Program-made: the position numbers and the translations under genes | Shown here: positions 8,538-16,900 of the stretch, in pieces | Layout of the letters: every line of letters begins with the position of its first letter | How positions within the stretch are numbered: position 1 is the first letter of the stretch | Notes under the pieces: generated by a model | What the model was told of the DNA's origin: nothing | Database searches by the model: none | The model's input: the letters and a program-made list of their open reading frames with translations, nothing else | Assembly: GCA_047602365.1 (NCBI GenBank) | Contig: JASGHM010000002.1 | Span: 124,001 to 188,000, forward strand | Reading direction: 5' to 3' | Length of the DNA stretch: 64,000 nucleotides | Source: Piscinibacter sp047602365 | Lineage (GTDB): Bacteria > Pseudomonadota > Gammaproteobacteria > Burkholderiales > Burkholderiaceae_C

Positions 8538-9413
8538 TTGCAGCTACTGCAGATCATCATCAGCGGCATCGCGCAGGGTTGCATCTACGGCCTGATCGCG
8601 CTGGGCTTCGTGCTGATCTACAAGGCGACCGAGACGGTCAACTTCGCGCAGGGCGAGCTGATGATGCTCGGCGCGTTCTGCGGCCTCGGCCTGATGACGC
8701 TGCTCGGCTTCCCGTTCTGGCTCGCCGTGCTGTCGGCGATCGCCGCGATGGCGCTGTTCGGCGTCGCGCTCGAGCGGGTCGTCGTGCGGCCCATCCTCGG
8801 CCAGCCGTCGTTCTCGATCGTGATGCTGACGATCGGCATCGGCTACGTCGCGCGCGGGCTGATCACGATGATCCCGACCATCGGCACCGAGACGCACACG
8901 CTGCCGGTGCCGTACAAGGACCAGGCCTGGAATGCCGGCGCGCTGGTGCTCAATGTCGAGCAGCTCGTCGTGATCGCCGCGACGGCCGTGCTCAGCGCGC
9001 TGCTGTACCTGATGTTCCGCTATACCAAGCTCGGCGTCGCGATGCAGGCTTCGTCGCAGAACCAGCTCGCCGCGTACTACATGGGCATTCCGGTGAAGCG
9101 GCTCAACGGCCTCGTCTGGGGCCTCGCCGCCGCCGTCGCCGCCGTCGCCGGCCTGCTGCTCGCGCCGATCACCTTCGTGCACGCGAACATGGGCTTCATC
9201 GGGCTGAAGGCGTTCCCGGCAGCCGTCGTTGGCGGCTTCGGCAGCCTGCCCGGCGCGATCGTCGGCGGCATGGTCATCGGCGTCGTCGAGGCACTGTCGG
9301 GCTTCTATCTGCCCGAAGGCTTCAAGGACATCGCCGCCTATGTCGTCGTGCTGGTCATGCTCGTCGTGCGCCCGAACGGGCTGTTCGGCGAGAAGTTGCG
9401 CAAGAAGGTGTAG
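8538..9413 (+). CDS. livH: Branched-chain amino acid-type ABC transporter, permease
   Basis: A LivH-family inner-membrane permease of about 291 residues with eight or so hydrophobic segments (FVLIYKATETVNFAQGELMM is the family hallmark). It forms the channel with LivM. I prefer the TTG at 8538-8540 (LQLLQIIISGIAQG) because GGGAGACGAGG lies just upstream and the protein then begins like other LivH proteins; a GTG at 8499 would add 13 residues. It is the first gene of a six-gene unit with livM, livG, livF, an acyl-CoA synthetase and the binding protein. The substrate may not be an amino acid, given the neighbours. Confidence 0.9.
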   Translation: MQLLQIIISGIAQGCIYGLIALGFVLIYKATETVNFAQGELMMLGAFCGLGLMTLLGFPFWLAVLSAIAAMALFGVALERVVVRPILGQPSFSIVMLTIGIGYVARGLITMIPTIGTETHTLPVPYKDQAWNAGALVLNVEQLVVIAATAVLSALLYLMFRYTKLGVAMQASSQNQLAAYYMGIPVKRLNGLVWGLAAAVAAVAGLLLAPITFVHANMGFIGLKAFPAAVVGGFGSLPGAIVGGMVIGVVEALSGFYLPEGFKDIAAYVVVLVMLVVRPNGLFGEKLRKKV

Positions 9414-9419
9414 GACGAG

Positions 9420-10496
9420 ATGCGCTTCATCTTCAAGACCCGCTACGAGCAGGACATCCGCATCGCCAAGCATGGCGGTTATGTGTTCTGGTACGGCGCG
9501 CTGCTGCTGGTGATGCTCGCCGCGCCGTGGATCTTCCCGGAGTACTGGCTCGCGCAGGTCACCTTCGTGCTGATCTACGCGATCGTCGGCCTCGGGCTGA
9601 TGCTGCTGTCCGGCTTCACCGGGCAGTTCTCGCTCGGCCATGCCGCCTTCCTCGGCGTCGGTGCGTACACGCAGGCAGCGCTGACCGGTGCCGGCGTGCC
9701 GTTCCCGATCGCGCTCGCCGCGGCGGCGGCGATCTCGGCCGCCGTCGGCGTGATCGTCGGGCTGCCGGCGCTGCGCCTGAAGGGTATCTACCTCGGCATC
9801 GCGACACTCGCGTTCGGCTTCATCGTCGAGGAGGTGTTCGCGCGCTGGGAACACGTCACCGGCGGCAACGCCGGCAAGCACGTCAAGGCGCCCGACCTGT
9901 TCGGCTGGACGCTGGACAGCGGCGAGTCGTTCTTCTACCTGTGCCTCGTCGTCACCGTGCTGGCGACGCTCGCGATCCTCAACCTGCTGCGCTCGCCGAC
10001 CGGGCGCGCCTTCGTCGCGATCCGCGACTCCGAGATCTCGGCGCAGAGCATGGGCATCCATCTGGCGCGCTTCAAGACGATGTCGTTCGCGATCTCGGCG
10101 GCGCTCGCCGGCGTCGGCGGCGCGCTGTACGCGCACAAGCTGAAGTTCATCTCGCCCGACCAGTTCGGCGTGCTGCAGTCGATCGACCTGATCCTGATGA
10201 TCGTCATCGGCGGTCTCGGCTCGGTGCATGGTGCCTTCCTCGGCGCGATCTTCCTGATCACGATGCCGCAGGCGATCGCGCTCGCGAAGGACTACCTGCC
10301 CGACGCGATCGCACTTGCGCCGGGCCTGCAGGGTGTCGTCTACGGCTCGGTGCTGATCGCCTTCGTGCTGTTCGAGCCGCTCGGCCTGTACGGCCGCTGG
10401 CTGAAGTTCCGCACCTGGTTCCAGATCTTCCCGTTCTACCGGCGTGGCATGTTCAAGCGGCAGAAGTCGTTCCAGAAGTCGGAGCGGCTGAAATGA
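9420..10496 (+). CDS. livM: Branched-chain amino acid-type ABC transporter, permease
   Basis: The 358-residue LivM-family permease starts 6 bases after livH and shares its membrane topology, with an N-terminal cytoplasmic stretch and about nine hydrophobic segments. Family features include LMLLSGFTGQFSLGHAAF and the EAA-like loop SAALAGVGGALYAHKL. It ends in a basic cytoplasmic tail (RRGMFKRQKSFQKSERLK). The stop overlaps the livG start (ATGA at 10493-10496). Confidence 0.93.
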   Translation: MRFIFKTRYEQDIRIAKHGGYVFWYGALLLVMLAAPWIFPEYWLAQVTFVLIYAIVGLGLMLLSGFTGQFSLGHAAFLGVGAYTQAALTGAGVPFPIALAAAAAISAAVGVIVGLPALRLKGIYLGIATLAFGFIVEEVFARWEHVTGGNAGKHVKAPDLFGWTLDSGESFFYLCLVVTVLATLAILNLLRSPTGRAFVAIRDSEISAQSMGIHLARFKTMSFAISAALAGVGGALYAHKLKFISPDQFGVLQSIDLILMIVIGGLGSVHGAFLGAIFLITMPQAIALAKDYLPDAIALAPGLQGVVYGSVLIAFVLFEPLGLYGRWLKFRTWFQIFPFYRRGMFKRQKSFQKSERLK

Positions 10497-11296
10497 GCAC
10501 GAACCTGCTGCTCTCCGCCAAGGACCTGAGCGTTCGCTTCGGCGGCGTGCTCGCGGTCAACCAGGTCAGCTTCGACGTGCAGCGCGGCGAGGTGTTCACG
10601 CTGATCGGCCCGAACGGCGCCGGCAAGACGACGGTGTTCAACCTGATCAGCCGCATCTACACGCCGACCTCGGGCTCCATCGAGTACGACGGCGCGCCGC
10701 TGCTCGCCCATGCGCCGCACCAGATCGCGCAGCTCGGCATCGCACGCACGTTCCAGAACATCGAGCTGTTCGAGCATGCGACGGTGCTGCAGAACCTGCT
10801 GATCGGCCGCCATGTGCATCGCGAGACCGGCTTCTGGAGCCAGCTGCTGTTCACGCCGGCGACACGCGCCGCCGAGGTGCGCGCCCGCCACAAGGCGGAA
10901 GAGGTGATCGACCTGCTCGACCTGCAGAAGCACCGCGAGTCGCTGGTCGCCGGCCTGCCCTATGGCGTGCGCAAGGTCGTCGAACTCGCCCGCGCGCTGT
11001 GCACCGAGCCGAAGCTGCTGCTGCTGGACGAACCTTCGTCGGGCCTGAACGTCGAGGAGACCGACGACATGGCGTTCTGGATCGGCGACATCCGCGACGA
11101 GCTCGGCGTCACCGTGCTGATGGTCGAGCACGACATGTCGCTGGTCTCCAAGGTGTCGGACCGCGTGCTGGCGATGAACCAGGGCGAGGTGCTCGCGCTC
11201 GGCACGCCGGCCGAGGTACAGCGGCATCCGGGCGTGATCGAAGCTTACCTGGGCAGTGCCGGCGACGTCGAGAGCCTGCGGAGGAAGGCCGCATGA
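10493..11296 (+). CDS. livG: Branched-chain amino acid-type ABC transporter, ATP-binding protein
   Basis: The 267-residue cytoplasmic ATPase pairs with LivF to energise the LivHM channel. Walker A is GPNGAGKTT, Walker B is LLLLDEPSSGLN, and the switch histidine is in MVEHDM. The signature loop is atypical (LPYGVRKVVELARAL). The LivG-specific insertion around the helical domain (HRETGFWSQLL) is present. It is coupled to livM by an ATGA overlap and to livF by a second one (11293-11296). Confidence 0.94.
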   Translation: MSTNLLLSAKDLSVRFGGVLAVNQVSFDVQRGEVFTLIGPNGAGKTTVFNLISRIYTPTSGSIEYDGAPLLAHAPHQIAQLGIARTFQNIELFEHATVLQNLLIGRHVHRETGFWSQLLFTPATRAAEVRARHKAEEVIDLLDLQKHRESLVAGLPYGVRKVVELARALCTEPKLLLLDEPSSGLNVEETDDMAFWIGDIRDELGVTVLMVEHDMSLVSKVSDRVLAMNQGEVLALGTPAEVQRHPGVIEAYLGSAGDVESLRRKAA

Positions 11297-12063
11297 CCGA
11301 CGTGCTGACGCTCGCCAACGTCGAGAGCAGCTACGGGCCGATCCGCGCGATCCGCGGCGTCAGCCTGAAGGTGGCCAAGGGCACCATCGTCACCGTGCTC
11401 GGCTCGAACGGCGCCGGCAAGACGACCATCCTGAAGACCATCTCCGGCATCCTCGACCCGACCAAGGGCACGGTCGAGTTCAAGGGCGAGGACATCACCG
11501 CCAAGGACCCGGCGCTGATCGTGCAGCGCGGCCTCAGCCACGTGCCCGAGGGCCGCGAGGTGTTCCCGCTGCTGTCGGTGCACGACAACCTGATGATGGG
11601 CGCCTACACGCGGCGCGACCGCGACGGCGTCGCGCGCGACGTCGAGGCGGTCTACGGCTACTTCCCGATCCTGCGCGAACGCTCGAAACAGGACGCCGGG
11701 CTGCTGTCCGGCGGGCAGCAGCAGATGCTGGCGATCTCGCGCGCGCTGATGGCCGCGCCCGAGCTGATGCTGCTCGACGAGCCCAGCCTCGGCCTGTCGC
11801 CGCGGCTGACGCGCGAGATCTTCGAGATCGTCATCCGCATCAACCGCGAGCGCGGCACGACGCTGCTGCTGGTCGAGCAGAACGCGAACATGGCGCTCAA
11901 CGTCGCCGACCAGGGCTACGTGCTGGAGAACGGCCGCATCGTGATGGAGGACTCCTGCGAGCGCCTGCGCGAGAAGGAGGACATCAAGGAGTTCTACCTC
12001 GGCATGAAGGACTCCGGCGTGCGCGGCGAGCGGCGCTGGAAGAAGAAGAAGACCTGGAGGTGA
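11293..12063 (+). CDS. livF: Branched-chain amino acid-type ABC transporter, ATP-binding protein
   Basis: The 256-residue second ATPase of the transporter. Walker A is GSNGAGKTT, the signature is LLSGGQQQMLAISRAL, Walker B is LMLLDEPSLGL, and the switch histidine is replaced by glutamine in LLVEQN, as is usual for LivF. It ends in a lysine-rich tail (RRWKKKKTWR) that is longer than in amino-acid LivF proteins and recurs in clusters that carry an acyl-CoA synthetase next. Its stop is 4 bases before the synthetase start. Confidence 0.93.
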   Translation: MTDVLTLANVESSYGPIRAIRGVSLKVAKGTIVTVLGSNGAGKTTILKTISGILDPTKGTVEFKGEDITAKDPALIVQRGLSHVPEGREVFPLLSVHDNLMMGAYTRRDRDGVARDVEAVYGYFPILRERSKQDAGLLSGGQQQMLAISRALMAAPELMLLDEPSLGLSPRLTREIFEIVIRINRERGTTLLLVEQNANMALNVADQGYVLENGRIVMEDSCERLREKEDIKEFYLGMKDSGVRGERRWKKKKTWR

Positions 12064-12067
12064 AGCG

Positions 12068-13927
12068 ATGCCGAACATCTGGGATCTCAGCAGCCTGAAA
12101 CCGCGTACCGACATCGTCGTGCCCGGCGAGACGATGGCGTCCCTGTTCTGGAATGCCGCCGCGCAACGTGGCGAACGGGTCTTCATGCGCCAGAAGGAAC
12201 TCGGCCTGTGGCGCGAGTGGACCTGGGCGCAGACCGCGCAGGCGGTGCGCGAGATCGCCCATGGCCTGATTGCGCTCGGCCTGCAGCCGGGCGACTGCGC
12301 GGCGATCCTCGCCAACACGCGTACCGAATGGCTGCTCGCCGACATGGCGATCCTGTCCTGCGGCGGCGTCAGCAACGGCATCTACCCGACCGATGCGGCC
12401 GAGCAGGTGCAGTACCTGTGTGAGGACTCGCGCAGCACCGTGCTGTTCGTCGAGGACGAGGAGCAGCTCGACAAGGCGCTGGAAGTGCGCGAGCGCCTGC
12501 CGCTGCTGCGCAAGGTGGTCGTGTTCGACACCAAGGGCCTGCGCGATTTCGCCGACCCCGGCGTGATCGACCTCGACGCGCTGCGCGAACTCGGCCGCCT
12601 GCATGCGCAGGACCATCCGGGCGTGCTGGAGGCGCGGGTCGCCGCGGTGCAGCCGGGCGACCTGGCGATCCTGGTCTACACCTCGGGCACGACCGGCAAG
12701 CCCAAGGGCGCGATGCATTCGCACGCCGGGCTGGTCTACACGGTGCGCGGCTACAACCTGATCGTCGCGCAGGACGAGAACGACGAGCGCATCGCCTTCC
12801 TGCCGCTGTGCCACATCGCCGAGCGCATCGGTGGCGCCTTCTTCGCCGTCTACACCGGCTCGGTGCTGAACTTCGTCGAACGGCCCGAGACGGTGCCGGA
12901 GAACGTGCGCGAGATCGCGCCGACGGTGTTCACCGCCGTGCCGCGGGTGTGGGAGAAGCTGTATTCCGGCGTGACGATCGCGCTGCGCGAATCGAGCCGC
13001 GTGCAGCAGCTCGCCTACGGCTGGGGCATCGCCGTCGGCATGAAGATCGTCGACCGTGCGCTCGCGAAGCAGCCGGTCGGCGCCTGGCTGAAGCTGCAGT
13101 TCCACGTGGCCCGCTTCATCGCGCTGAACAACGTGCGCAAGCTGATCGGCGTGCACCGTGCGCGCTTCTGCGTCACCGGCGCGGCGCCGATCTCGCCCGA
13201 GCTGATCAAGTGGTACCTCGCGCTCGGCGTGCCGCTGGGCGAGGTGTGGGGCATGACCGAGACCTGTGGCGCCGCGACGGCGACGCCGATCGGCACGATC
13301 AAGCCTGGCATGGTCGGCCCGGCCTGCCCGTTCAACGAGGTGCGGCTCGACCCGCTCACCGGCGAGATCCAGGTGAAGGGTCCGAACGTCTTCATGGGCT
13401 ACCTGAACCTGCCCGAGAAGACCGCCGAGACCTTCACGCCCGACGGCTGGCTGCGCACCGGCGACGTCGGCGAGGTCGACGCCGACGGCTACTACCGCAT
13501 CACCGACCGGATGAAGGACATCATCATCACGGCCGGCGGCAAGAACATCACGCCCAGCGAGATCGAGAACGACCTGAAGTTCTCCCCCTTCATCACCGAC
13601 GCGGTGGTGATCGGCGACAAGCGGCCCTTCCTGACGGTGATCGTGATGATCGACCAGGAGAACGTCGAGAAGTTCGCCCAGGACCGCGACATCCCGTTCA
13701 GCAACTACACCAGCCTGACGCGCGCGAAGGAAGTGCAGGCGCTGATCTGGGGCGAGATCGAGCGCGTCAACAACAAGTTCGCGCGCGTCGAGCAGATCAA
13801 GAAGTTCTTCCTGCTCGAGACGCAGCTCAGCGCCGAGGACGAGGAGCTGACGCCGACGATGAAGCTCAAGCGCAAGTTCGTCGAGAAGAAGTATTCCGAC
13901 CGCATCGAGGCTCTGTACCGATCCTGA
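12068..13927 (+). CDS. Long-chain acyl-CoA synthetase (AMP-binding)
   Basis: A 619-residue member of the FAA1/FadD15-like long-chain acyl-CoA synthetases, which activate a fatty or aryl-alkanoic acid with ATP and CoA. The P-loop is YTSGTTGKPKGAM, the second ATP motif is VWGMTETCGA, and the hinge region is GWLRTGDVGEVDADGYYRI followed by DIIITAGGKNITP. It sits inside the ABC-transporter operon, 4 bases after livF and 19 before the binding-protein gene. This arrangement suggests vectorial uptake and activation of an acyl substrate. The true substrate is unknown. Confidence 0.9.
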   Translation: MPNIWDLSSLKPRTDIVVPGETMASLFWNAAAQRGERVFMRQKELGLWREWTWAQTAQAVREIAHGLIALGLQPGDCAAILANTRTEWLLADMAILSCGGVSNGIYPTDAAEQVQYLCEDSRSTVLFVEDEEQLDKALEVRERLPLLRKVVVFDTKGLRDFADPGVIDLDALRELGRLHAQDHPGVLEARVAAVQPGDLAILVYTSGTTGKPKGAMHSHAGLVYTVRGYNLIVAQDENDERIAFLPLCHIAERIGGAFFAVYTGSVLNFVERPETVPENVREIAPTVFTAVPRVWEKLYSGVTIALRESSRVQQLAYGWGIAVGMKIVDRALAKQPVGAWLKLQFHVARFIALNNVRKLIGVHRARFCVTGAAPISPELIKWYLALGVPLGEVWGMTETCGAATATPIGTIKPGMVGPACPFNEVRLDPLTGEIQVKGPNVFMGYLNLPEKTAETFTPDGWLRTGDVGEVDADGYYRITDRMKDIIITAGGKNITPSEIENDLKFSPFITDAVVIGDKRPFLTVIVMIDQENVEKFAQDRDIPFSNYTSLTRAKEVQALIWGEIERVNNKFARVEQIKKFFLLETQLSAEDEELTPTMKLKRKFVEKKYSDRIEALYRS

Positions 13928-13933
13928 CCGCCG

Positions 13934-13940
13934 AAGGAGG
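13934..13940 (+). promoter_or_regulatory. Strong ribosome-binding site before livK
   Basis: AAGGAGG lies 6 bases before the ATG of the binding-protein gene and is the most canonical Shine-Dalgarno sequence in this operon. This fits the need for an excess of the periplasmic component over the membrane parts. Confidence 0.7.
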
Positions 13941-13946
13941 CAAACG

Positions 13947-15131
13947 ATGAAGACTCTGCTCAACCGTTCTCTCACTCTCGGTGCGGCCGCGCTGCTCGCG
14001 CTGGCCGGAGCCGACGCCGGCGCGCAGGCCGTGCAAGGCGTCAGCAAGACCGAGATCGTGATCGGCTCGATCCAGGACCTGTCCGGGCCGATCGCCGGCT
14101 TCGGCAAGCAGGTCCGCCAGGGCATGCTGCTGCGTGTCGACGAGATCAACGAGCAGGGCGGCGTCAACGGCCGCAAGCTCAAGCTGTTGATCGAGGACTC
14201 GGCCTACGACCCGAAGAAGGCCGTGCTCGCCGCGCAGAAGCTGGTCAACCAGGACAAGATCTTCGCGATGGTCGCACACATCGGCACGCCGACCAACAAC
14301 GCGGCGATGCCGGTGCAGTTCGAGAAGAACGTCATCAACTTCTTCCCGGTCACGGCGGCGCGCGAAATGACCGAGCCGGTGCACAAGCTGAAGTTCGCCG
14401 GCGGATCGAGCTACTACGACCAGATGCGCGTCGCGCTGCCCAAGCTGGTCAAGGACAAGGGGGCCAAGGCCGTCTGCACGATCTACCAGGACGACGAGTT
14501 CGGCCTCGAGGTGTTCCGCGGCGCCGAGGCGGGCCTGAAGGCGTTGAACATGGACTTCGTCGAGAAGACCACCTACAAGCGCGGCGCGACCGACTTCTCG
14601 TCGCAGGTCGCGCGCATGAAGGCGGCCAACTGCGACCTGGTGGTGCTGGGCACGATCATCCGCGAGACCATCGGCACCATCGCCGAAGGTCGCAAGACCG
14701 GCTTCAACCCGACCTACCTGGGCTCCAGCGCGACCTACACCGACCTGATCCACAAGCTCGGCAAGAAGGCGATGGACGGCCTGTACGCGACCCACACGGT
14801 GCAGCACCCCTACCTCGACGAGGCCTCGCCGAAGATCCAGTTCTGGGCGAAGAAGTACCAGACCAAGTTCGGCGATGACCCGACGGTGTTCTCGGTCTAC
14901 GGCTACTCGGCGATCGACACCTTCATCGTCGCGGCGCAGAAGGCCGGTGCGAACCTGACGGTGGACAGCTTCATCAAGGCGATGGAGTCGACCACCTTCG
15001 CGCCGGACATGTTCGGCTCGGCCGAACTGACCTTCAGCCCGAGCAAGCGCGCCGGAAGCAACATGACGCGCATGTCGCAGCTGCAGGATGAACGCTGGAA
15101 GCCGGTGACCGACTACGTCAAGCCGCAGTGA
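13947..15131 (+). CDS. livK: ABC transporter periplasmic substrate-binding protein, LivK type
   Basis: The 394-residue protein has a signal peptide (basic start, hydrophobic GAAALLALAGADAGAQA, cleavage near residue 27) and the type 1 periplasmic-binding fold of the Leu/Ile/Val-binding family (IGSIQDLSGPIAGFGKQVRQ). It would capture the solute for LivHMGF in the periplasm. Being last in the unit and preceded by a very good ribosome-binding site, it is probably made in excess. In related clusters with an acyl-CoA synthetase the ligand is often not a branched-chain amino acid; a carboxylic or aromatic acid is a reasonable guess only. Confidence 0.9.
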   Translation: MKTLLNRSLTLGAAALLALAGADAGAQAVQGVSKTEIVIGSIQDLSGPIAGFGKQVRQGMLLRVDEINEQGGVNGRKLKLLIEDSAYDPKKAVLAAQKLVNQDKIFAMVAHIGTPTNNAAMPVQFEKNVINFFPVTAAREMTEPVHKLKFAGGSSYYDQMRVALPKLVKDKGAKAVCTIYQDDEFGLEVFRGAEAGLKALNMDFVEKTTYKRGATDFSSQVARMKAANCDLVVLGTIIRETIGTIAEGRKTGFNPTYLGSSATYTDLIHKLGKKAMDGLYATHTVQHPYLDEASPKIQFWAKKYQTKFGDDPTVFSVYGYSAIDTFIVAAQKAGANLTVDSFIKAMESTTFAPDMFGSAELTFSPSKRAGSNMTRMSQLQDERWKPVTDYVKPQ

Positions 15132-15150
15132 GCGCGGTGAACGGCCGCGC

Positions 15151-15615
15151 CTACGAGACGATGTAGGCAGCGGCGCCGGTGGCGAGCAGCTTGCCGTCGG
15201 CGCCGCAGAACTCCATGCGCGTCGAGGCGACGCGCGAGCCCAGCCGCAGCACCTGCGCGCTGAGTTCGAATCGCTCGCCGATGGCCGGGCGCAGGTAGTC
15301 GATGCGCAGGTCGATGGTGCCCAGCTTGCCGAAGCGGTGCAGGCGCTGAAGCGGCGGCTCGTCCATGTGGCGGGCGCCGATCGCGGCCATCACCGCCAGG
15401 CCGCCCATCGCGTCCAGGCCGGCGCTGATCACGCCGCCGTGCAGGCGACGGTGGGCGTAGTGGCCGATCAGTTCCTCGCGCATCTCGATGTGGCCGCTGA
15501 CCGCATCGCCGCCGACCTCGCCGATGTGCAGCCCGAGCAGGCGGTTGAAGACGATGCGCTGCTCGAAGATGTCCTTCAGGCCGTTGACGAACTCGGGTTC
15601 GAAGTGGATGGGCAT
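15151..15615 (-). CDS. PaaI-family acyl-CoA thioesterase (hotdog fold)
   Basis: A 154-residue hotdog-fold protein with the PaaI-type core GHYAHRRLHGGVISAGLDAMGG, in which the HGG stretch begins the active-site helix. Such enzymes hydrolyse acyl- or aryl-CoA esters and rescue CoA from dead-end intermediates. It lies between the transporter/ligase operon and the thiolase/FadJ genes but on the opposite strand, converging on livK and diverging from the thiolase. The 77-base gap to the thiolase must hold both promoters. The substrate is not identifiable. Confidence 0.85.
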   Translation of the reverse strand: MPIHFEPEFVNGLKDIFEQRIVFNRLLGLHIGEVGGDAVSGHIEMREELIGHYAHRRLHGGVISAGLDAMGGLAVMAAIGARHMDEPPLQRLHRFGKLGTIDLRIDYLRPAIGERFELSAQVLRLGSRVASTRMEFCGADGKLLATGAAAYIVS

Positions 15616-15654
15616 GGGTTGAAGAGGATGGCCGGCGGCGCTGCCGCTCTCGAT

Positions 15655-15687
15655 AATGCATTGTCCACGCCCCGCGGCGTGAGGAGG
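15655..15687 (+). promoter_or_regulatory. Thiolase gene upstream elements
   Basis: The gap between the thioesterase and thiolase genes contains a perfect 8-base palindrome, AATGCATT at 15655-15662, inside the imperfect dyad GATAATGCATTGTC, a plausible operator or promoter core. AGGAGGG at 15681-15687 is a strong ribosome-binding site 5 bases before the thiolase ATG. Confidence 0.35.
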
Positions 15688-15692
15688 GCACG

Positions 15693-16898
15693 ATGACCCA
15701 CGCGATGATCTACGAGGCCGTGCGCACGCCGCGCGGCAAGGGCAAGAAGGACGGCAGCCTGCACGAGGTCAAGCCGGTCGATCTGCTGGCCGGGCTGCTG
15801 GTGAAGCTGCAGAAGCGCCTGGACTTCGACCCCGCGGCGCTCGACGACGTGGTGATGGGCGTGGTCTCGCCGATCGGCGAGCAGGGTTCGGTGATCGCCA
15901 AGACGGCGGCACTGAAGGCGGGCTGGGACTTCCGCGTTGCCGGCGTGCAGATCAACCGCTTCTGCGCCTCCGGGCTGGAGGCGGTCAACCTGGCGGCGCA
16001 GAAGGTCGCCAGCGGCTGGGAGGACCTGGTCATCGCTGGCGGCGTCGAGAGCATGTCGCGCGTGCCGATCGGCAGCGACGGCGGCGCCTGGGCGCAGGAC
16101 CCGGCGACCAACCTGGCGACCGGCTTCGTGCCGCAGGGCATCGGCGCCGACCTGATCGCGACGCTGGCCGGCTGGGGCCGCGAGGACGTCGACCGCTATG
16201 CGCTGGCCTCGCAGCAGCGCGCCGCCGCGGCGCAGGCCGAAGGCCGCTTCGACCGCTCGGTGATCGCGGTCTCCGACGACATCGGCCTGCCGGTGCTGGA
16301 ACGCGACGAGTTCATCAAGCCGCGCACGACGCTGGAGGGCCTGGGGCAGCTGAAGACGGCGTTCACCGAGCTCGGCGCGATGGGCTTCGACGCGGTGGCG
16401 CTGATGCGCTACCCGCAGGTCGAGCGCATCACGCATGTGCACACCGCCGGCAACTCGTCGGGCATCGTCGACGGTGCCGCGGCGGTGCTGATCGGCAGCG
16501 AGGCCAAGGGCCGCGAACTCGGGCTGACACCTCGCGGGCGCATCGTCGCCACTGCACTGTCCGGCGCCGACCCGACCATCATGCTGACCGGGCCGATGCC
16601 GGCCTCGCGCAAGGCGCTGGCGAAGGCGGGCCTGACGGTGGACGACATCGACCTGTTCGAGGTCAACGAGGCCTTCGCTGCCGTGCCGATGCGCTTCATG
16701 CACGAGATGGGCGTGCCGCACGACAAGGTCAACGTCAACGGTGGCGCGATCGCGCTCGGCCACCCGCTGGGCGCGACCGGCGCGATGCTGCTCGGCACGC
16801 TGCTCGACGAACTGGAGCGGCGCCAGCTGAAGCGGGGGCTGATCACCCTGTGCGTCGGCGGCGGCATGGGCATCGCGACCATCATCGAGAGGGTCTGA
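15693..16898 (+). CDS. Acetyl-CoA C-acyltransferase (thiolase)
   Basis: A 401-residue thiolase that cleaves 3-ketoacyl-CoA with CoA in the last step of beta-oxidation. The acyl-accepting cysteine is in NRFCASGLEAVN (about residue 90), the NEAF motif is FEVNEAFAAVP, the histidine is in GGAIALGHPLGATGA, and the second cysteine is in LCVGGGMG. Length and motif spacing are those of a biosynthetic/degradative class II thiolase. It is followed 2 bases later by the FadJ-like gene; such a pair normally forms a fatty-acid oxidation complex. Confidence 0.93.
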   Translation: MTHAMIYEAVRTPRGKGKKDGSLHEVKPVDLLAGLLVKLQKRLDFDPAALDDVVMGVVSPIGEQGSVIAKTAALKAGWDFRVAGVQINRFCASGLEAVNLAAQKVASGWEDLVIAGGVESMSRVPIGSDGGAWAQDPATNLATGFVPQGIGADLIATLAGWGREDVDRYALASQQRAAAAQAEGRFDRSVIAVSDDIGLPVLERDEFIKPRTTLEGLGQLKTAFTELGAMGFDAVALMRYPQVERITHVHTAGNSSGIVDGAAAVLIGSEAKGRELGLTPRGRIVATALSGADPTIMLTGPMPASRKALAKAGLTVDDIDLFEVNEAFAAVPMRFMHEMGVPHDKVNVNGGAIALGHPLGATGAMLLGTLLDELERRQLKRGLITLCVGGGMGIATIIERV

Positions 16899-16900
16899 GC